A stretch of 9,465 nucleotides of DNA, from NCBI GenBank assembly GCA_022839445.1, contig JALHFC010000031.1, positions 928 through 10,392 of the forward strand. Direction: 5' to 3'. This document shows, one piece after another, positions 6,695 to 9,465 of the stretch (position 1 is its first letter; each line of letters begins with the position of its first letter). Below the pieces are notes generated by a model. The model was given only the letters and a program-made list of their open reading frames with translations, searched no databases and was not told the DNA's origin. The DNA comes from Pelotomaculum sp. (GTDB lineage Bacteria > Bacillota > Desulfotomaculia > Desulfotomaculales > Pelotomaculaceae). The position numbers and the translations under genes are program-made.

Positions 6695-6937
6695 ATGTTT
6701 CCCAACCTTGGAATGTCTGAGTTAATACTGATTTTAGTGATTGCCATGGTTGTCTTTGGTCCTAAAAAGCTGCCGGAAATGGGGAAAACATTAGGGAAAG
6801 CAATTAACGAGTTTCGAAGGGCATCGATTAACAATTTCGAAGAGTTCCATGGTGTGAACAAAGAAATTAAGGAAATAAAAAACGAAGTTAAAGAAGAGGT
6901 CAAGCAAGTTTCTGATATCATTAAGGGAAAGCAGTAA
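6695..6937 (+). CDS. tatA: Twin-arginine translocase subunit TatA/E
   Basis: TatA forms the pore-like oligomer that moves folded proteins with twin-arginine signals across the membrane. The 80-residue protein has the expected plan: a short N-terminus (MFPNLGMSEL), one membrane helix (about 8-22, ILILVIAMVV), the hinge FGPKKLPEMGK (21-31), an amphipathic helix (about 24-44) and a very charged Lys/Glu-rich tail (about 55-80). Glu9 in the SEL motif is a TatB-like feature, while FGPKKLPE is typical of Gram-positive TatA. No tatC is in the window. It ends in a strong terminator and converges on a formate dehydrogenase operon whose alpha subunit is a likely Tat substrate. Confidence 0.95.
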   Translation: MFPNLGMSELILILVIAMVVFGPKKLPEMGKTLGKAINEFRRASINNFEEFHGVNKEIKEIKNEVKEEVKQVSDIIKGKQ

Positions 6938-6946
6938 AGGAATATT

Positions 6947-6983
6947 AAAAATGAGGGGGAACAGTACGTTCCCTCTCATTTTT
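6947..6983 (+). terminator. Intrinsic terminator after tatA
   Basis: AAAAATGAGGGGGAAC (6947-6962) pairs with GTTCCCTCTCATTTTT (6968-6983) along all 16 positions, with one G-T pair and a 5-base loop. The A-tract on the left and T-tract on the right would let it act on both strands. Confidence 0.95.
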
Positions 6984-7112
6984 ATTGTAAATGTATAACA
7001 TTGCAACACAAGTTGTTGCCGGTGTTTACGCAAAAAATTCTGGACTGCATAACTACTTCCACGGACCAGTACAAGTGGAACAAAAAAGGATCGTTCCCAT
7101 TTGTCTTTTTTT
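6984..7112. other. Non-coding gap between convergent terminators
   Basis: About 130 bases lie between the tatA terminator and the terminator of the leftward operon. A short open frame beginning at 6991 has no ribosome site and runs through the second terminator. I see no gene or repeat here. Confidence 0.6.
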
Positions 7113-7150
7113 AAAAAAACCAGGGGGAAATGTTGTTACCCCCTGGTTTT
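7113..7150 (-). terminator. Intrinsic terminator of the formate dehydrogenase operon
   Basis: AAAACCAGGGGG (7116-7127) pairs perfectly with CCCCCTGGTTTT (7139-7150) over an 11-base loop. On the minus strand the stem is followed by seven T (complement of 7113-7119), placing it about 24 bases after the HybB-like stop codon. Confidence 0.93.
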
Positions 7151-7173
7151 ATCAACGGAATAAAATTGCTTCT

Positions 7174-8349
7174 TTAGGCGTGAAAACCTGATCCTACGGA
7201 TGCGCCGCTCCCATGCCCATGCCCATGTTCTTCTTTAAACATAATCGGGAAGTTTTCCGTAATGAAGCAGTAAACTAAAACGAGAGCGCTCCACATACCG
7301 GCGGTAATGAGCCATTCCCAGACACTGGGGAAGTAGCTGCCGCCCATGGCTTTGGCCATCCCGGTGAAGACCACGTTCATGCGGTTGAAGATAACCCCTA
7401 TGACCACTAGAATAGAGGCTGTGAGAACACCGCCCAGCTTGTTGCGGACGGAAGGGATAGCGTACATGATGATTGGAAGCAATACAAATACAATCATTTC
7501 GATTAAGAACATGTTGCTTTCAAAGGAACCGTTGAACGCCATGGAAAAGACGCCACGATAAAGTAGATCTGCAACTTTTACGATAAAGTAAACAATCAAC
7601 ATCCATAGGGTCACTTTCGTCAGGCTCGCAAATACAGGCAACTCGGGATCGCGTCCATAGGCCCTTGCCGCCAGTGTCCCTTCAATGGTGACCATAGCCG
7701 GCCCTAGGAAAAAGGCGGACCAGACAAAGAAAAATGGAATAATCATTGACCACCACAGCGGGTACAGCCTGTCAATAGCGACGATATAAAGGGAACCCAG
7801 CGATGATTGGTGCAATGACGGTAAAACAATGCCAAGTATAAGTAGAGCCGGTAGCATCTTATGAAGTAACCTTTGCAAAGCTGGGAACTTTATCTTTTCG
7901 AAAAAGATTTCCCCGAATTCTATAACCTGTATAGTGGTGTACAGCGCAATGCACCAGAATACTTCAAACAACACGGAGTGATATCCCCAGAAAAAGAAGG
8001 GGCGCCAGAAGTTGTACCATCTACCGATATCCAGGAAAAGGCTGACTAGGGCAATGATATAGCCAAGCATGGAAGTCAAGAGAGCCGCCCTAGCTATGGG
8101 GAGGTACTCTTCCTTGTGCAGGACATGCACGATTAGCGCTGTGCTGAACCCGCCGCCCGCCAGGGCGATACCGCAGAGCAGGTCAAAGCCGATCCAAAGG
8201 CCCCAGGGCCACTCGTCACTCAAGTTGGTTACCGCCCCCAGGCCATAAACAAAACGGTATAGGGCAGCCGCAGCTGCGCCAAGCACAAGAATTATTAGCA
8301 ATATTCTAAAGGGAGTGATTCTAAAACTCCAGTTTCTCCCTATTTGCAT
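7174..8349 (-). CDS. HybB/NrfD-type integral membrane subunit of formate dehydrogenase
   Basis: A 391-residue, very hydrophobic protein with about ten predicted membrane helices (near 15-35, 53-75, 88-108, 124-146, 167-187, 200-222, 246-264, 279-298, 307-326 and 344-364). It fits the HybB/NrfD/PsrC group, which exchanges electrons between an iron-sulfur subunit and membrane quinone and has no haem. EWPWGLWIGFDLLCGIALAGGG (46-67) is typical of HybB. The C-terminus carries HGHGHG (375-380). The ATG at 8349 follows GGAGGTG with 6-base spacing; a longer frame from TTG 8364 would start inside that site. It is 27 bases downstream of the iron-sulfur gene and ends the operon. Whether it acts on menaquinone, and in which direction, is inference. 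Confidence 0.92.
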   Translation of the reverse strand: MQIGRNWSFRITPFRILLIILVLGAAAAALYRFVYGLGAVTNLSDEWPWGLWIGFDLLCGIALAGGGFSTALIVHVLHKEEYLPIARAALLTSMLGYIIALVSLFLDIGRWYNFWRPFFFWGYHSVLFEVFWCIALYTTIQVIEFGEIFFEKIKFPALQRLLHKMLPALLILGIVLPSLHQSSLGSLYIVAIDRLYPLWWSMIIPFFFVWSAFFLGPAMVTIEGTLAARAYGRDPELPVFASLTKVTLWMLIVYFIVKVADLLYRGVFSMAFNGSFESNMFLIEMIVFVLLPIIMYAIPSVRNKLGGVLTASILVVIGVIFNRMNVVFTGMAKAMGGSYFPSVWEWLITAGMWSALVLVYCFITENFPIMFKEEHGHGHGSGASVGSGFHA

Positions 8350-8355
8350 TAGTTT

Positions 8356-8362
8356 CACCTCC
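8356..8362 (-). promoter_or_regulatory. Ribosome binding site that fixes the hybB-like start
   Basis: GGAGGTG on the minus strand, 6 bases before ATG 8349-8347. Its first bases are also part of the alternative TTG codon (8364-8362), which is therefore unlikely to be the start. Confidence 0.8.
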
Positions 8363-8376
8363 AACTTATAAAATAT

Positions 8377-9207
8377 TTATTCTTTGGGATCAACCGGTGC
8401 ATATAGTTCTGACTCGTCGTGCACTTGGGCGCGCCTCTTGGTGTAGGCGCGCATTGCTGTCAGGATAGCGCCCCACCCAAAGAAGATGACCGGGGTCCAC
8501 TTCAGCACATCCCAGGTCAAAGAAGGGATGGACCTGTTGGTGACCGGCTTGCCGTAAGCTTCCGTCCTAAAGCCGATTTGCTCAAAAGGAACATCCGAGA
8601 TATATACCCAGGATGTGCCACCGTATTCTTTTTCACCATAGACATGTTTAATATACCTGGGGTCCTTGTCTACCCTGTCCCACGCTTCAGCCAGGATTTC
8701 TTCCTTGTCGCCGTAAAAAAGAGTGCCCGTTGGACATGCCGTTACACAGGCCGGCTTCAAGTCATCTTTCATGCGATCATAGCAGAAGCGGCACTTCTGG
8801 ACATATGGAAAAGATTTCTCCCATTGAAAAGAAGGGACACCGAAAGGGCAGGCGATCATGCAGTAGCGGCAGCCCACGCAGTAGTCCTTATCGACCTCTG
8901 TCGGCTTGTATATAACTGCTCCTTCTTTGGTTTTAACAAATGCGTGTGTAAAACAGGCCGACTCGCAGGCAGGCTCGTTGCAGTGCATGCACTGTTTTTT
9001 AACGAAACGCCAACTTGTCTGGCCATCTTGTTCAGAAATATAATAATTTACAACAGTCCAGTTATCTGAATTTATTTTGCCCGGGCTGTCCCAGGTATTG
9101 CTGAAGGTTGTTTTTTTGGCTGGTAGATCGTTCCATGATTTACAGGCTACCATACAGCTCCGGCAGCCGATACACCTGGTGATGTCTACCAAAACACCTT
9201 TCGACAT
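8377..9207 (-). CDS. Formate dehydrogenase iron-sulfur (beta) subunit, FdnH/HybA type
   Basis: A 276-residue electron-transfer subunit with sixteen cysteines in four [4Fe-4S] cluster motifs: Cys12/15/18/22 (CIGCRSCMVAC), Cys73/76/81/85 (CMHCNEPACESAC), Cys110/113/116/120 (CVGCRYCMIACPF) and Cys139/142/154/158 (CRFCYDRM...CVTACPTG). One membrane helix lies near 236-254, followed by a basic stretch (TKRRAQ), as in FdnH, which spans the membrane once. There is no N-terminal signal, so it would be exported together with the alpha subunit, as in FdnGH. It carries electrons from the molybdopterin subunit to the membrane subunit encoded next. The ATG at 9207 has GGAGGTG (9213-9219) 5 bases upstream. 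It begins 54 bases after the alpha-subunit stop. Confidence 0.95.
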   Translation of the reverse strand: MSKGVLVDITRCIGCRSCMVACKSWNDLPAKKTTFSNTWDSPGKINSDNWTVVNYYISEQDGQTSWRFVKKQCMHCNEPACESACFTHAFVKTKEGAVIYKPTEVDKDYCVGCRYCMIACPFGVPSFQWEKSFPYVQKCRFCYDRMKDDLKPACVTACPTGTLFYGDKEEILAEAWDRVDKDPRYIKHVYGEKEYGGTSWVYISDVPFEQIGFRTEAYGKPVTNRSIPSLTWDVLKWTPVIFFGWGAILTAMRAYTKRRAQVHDESELYAPVDPKE

Positions 9208-9261
9208 TGTTACACCTCCGATTTCTAGTTGGAATTAAGGTGTTAAGACTTGGCTTGTCCC

Positions 9262-9465
9262 CTACGCCTTCCTAACATTGCACAAGAAGGCTTTGGATTC
9301 GGGTATCATCGTGTTGGCGTCACCGACACTGGGTGTTATGTCGTTTGCAGTGCTGCCAGGCGCCAATCCTTGGTAGCCCCAGTGCCAGGGGATGCCGATG
9401 ACTTCTATTTCTTTACCACTAACCTGAAAAGGTTTGATAATGGGCAAAATGTTGACTTTGCACCT
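9262..9465 (-). CDS. Formate dehydrogenase alpha (molybdopterin) subunit, C-terminal end
   Basis: Only the last 67 residues are in the window; the reading frame stays open to position 9465. GIPWHWGYQGLAPGSTANDI followed by TPSVGDANTMIPESKAFLCNVRKA matches the C-terminal cofactor-binding end of FdnG/FdhA-type formate dehydrogenases of the molybdopterin oxidoreductase family, which oxidise formate to CO2. The twin-arginine signal, the cluster-binding cysteines and the active-site Sec/Cys lie upstream, outside the window, so a Sec-containing or tungsten form cannot be judged. A TTG at 9447 is not a start, because homologous sequence continues upstream (KVNILPIIKPF). Its TAG stop is 54 bases before the beta subunit, indicating one operon. 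Confidence 0.9.
   Translation of the reverse strand, partial: RCKVNILPIIKPFQVSGKEIEVIGIPWHWGYQGLAPGSTANDITPSVGDANTMIPESKAFLCNVRKA

Noticed and set aside
6991..7191. A 66-codon plus-strand frame between the convergent terminators
   Set aside because: No ribosome site, and it runs through a terminator stem and into the end of the HybB-like gene.
8350..8364. Longer start (TTG) for the HybB-like protein
   Set aside because: The codon overlaps the Shine-Dalgarno that serves ATG 8349, so the five extra residues are unlikely.
8419..9069. A 216-codon open frame on the plus strand opposite the iron-sulfur subunit
   Set aside because: It lies wholly antisense to a gene with four intact cysteine cluster motifs, has no ribosome site and no recognisable family pattern; it is a shadow frame.
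1..9465. CRISPR array, tRNA, rRNA, SRP RNA, transposase or phage genes
   Set aside because: No regularly spaced repeats, no cloverleaf or rRNA-like sequence and no mobile-element protein could be seen on either strand.

Overview
The window reads as chromosomal DNA from a Gram-positive, anaerobic Firmicute. The gene order and protein types resemble the Desulfotomaculum/Pelotomaculum (Peptococcaceae) group, but that placement is inferred from protein character and synteny, not from a search. Support comes from strong purine-rich Shine-Dalgarno sites, sigma-A type promoters, use of TTG/GTG starts, the Firmicutes block ylxM-ffh-rpsP-khpA-ylqD-rimM-trmD-rplS-lepB-rbgA, and a membrane-bound formate dehydrogenase.

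Layout. Positions 1-269 (minus strand) hold the N-terminal end of a class III PLP aminotransferase that runs off the left edge. Positions 270-509 are a divergent AT-rich spacer carrying a near-consensus promoter (389-417) for the rightward genes. Positions 510-4623 form one rightward operon-like run for protein targeting and translation: ylxM and ffh (signal recognition particle), rpsP (S16), khpA (KH RNA-binding protein), ylqD, rimM (30S maturation) and trmD (tRNA m1G37 methyltransferase). rimM overlaps both of its neighbours. A 159-bp gap between rpsP and khpA can fold into an elaborate RNA structure with competing pairings. rplS (4744-5085) has its own extended -10 promoter, a short leader that may fold around its Shine-Dalgarno, and an intrinsic terminator. 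lepB (signal peptidase I) and rbgA (50S assembly GTPase) follow, then tatA (twin-arginine translocase pore protein) with a strong terminator at 6947-6983.

The right-hand third is on the minus strand and converges on tatA. Read 5' to 3' it gives the C-terminal end of a molybdopterin formate dehydrogenase alpha subunit (9262-9465, cut by the window), a four-cluster ferredoxin-like beta subunit with one C-terminal membrane helix (8377-9207), and a ten-helix HybB/NrfD-type quinone-interacting membrane subunit (7174-8349). A terminator at 7116-7150 ends the operon. This looks like an outward-facing formate:quinone oxidoreductase in which the usual haem-b gamma subunit is replaced by a HybB-like protein. 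The alpha subunits of such enzymes are usually Tat substrates, so the adjacent tatA may be functionally linked.

The coding content is mostly core and well-conserved. I found no CRISPR array, tRNA, rRNA, transposase or phage gene. The points most worth a second look are the folded spacer between rpsP and khpA, the rplS leader, and the formate dehydrogenase/HybB/TatA neighbourhood.
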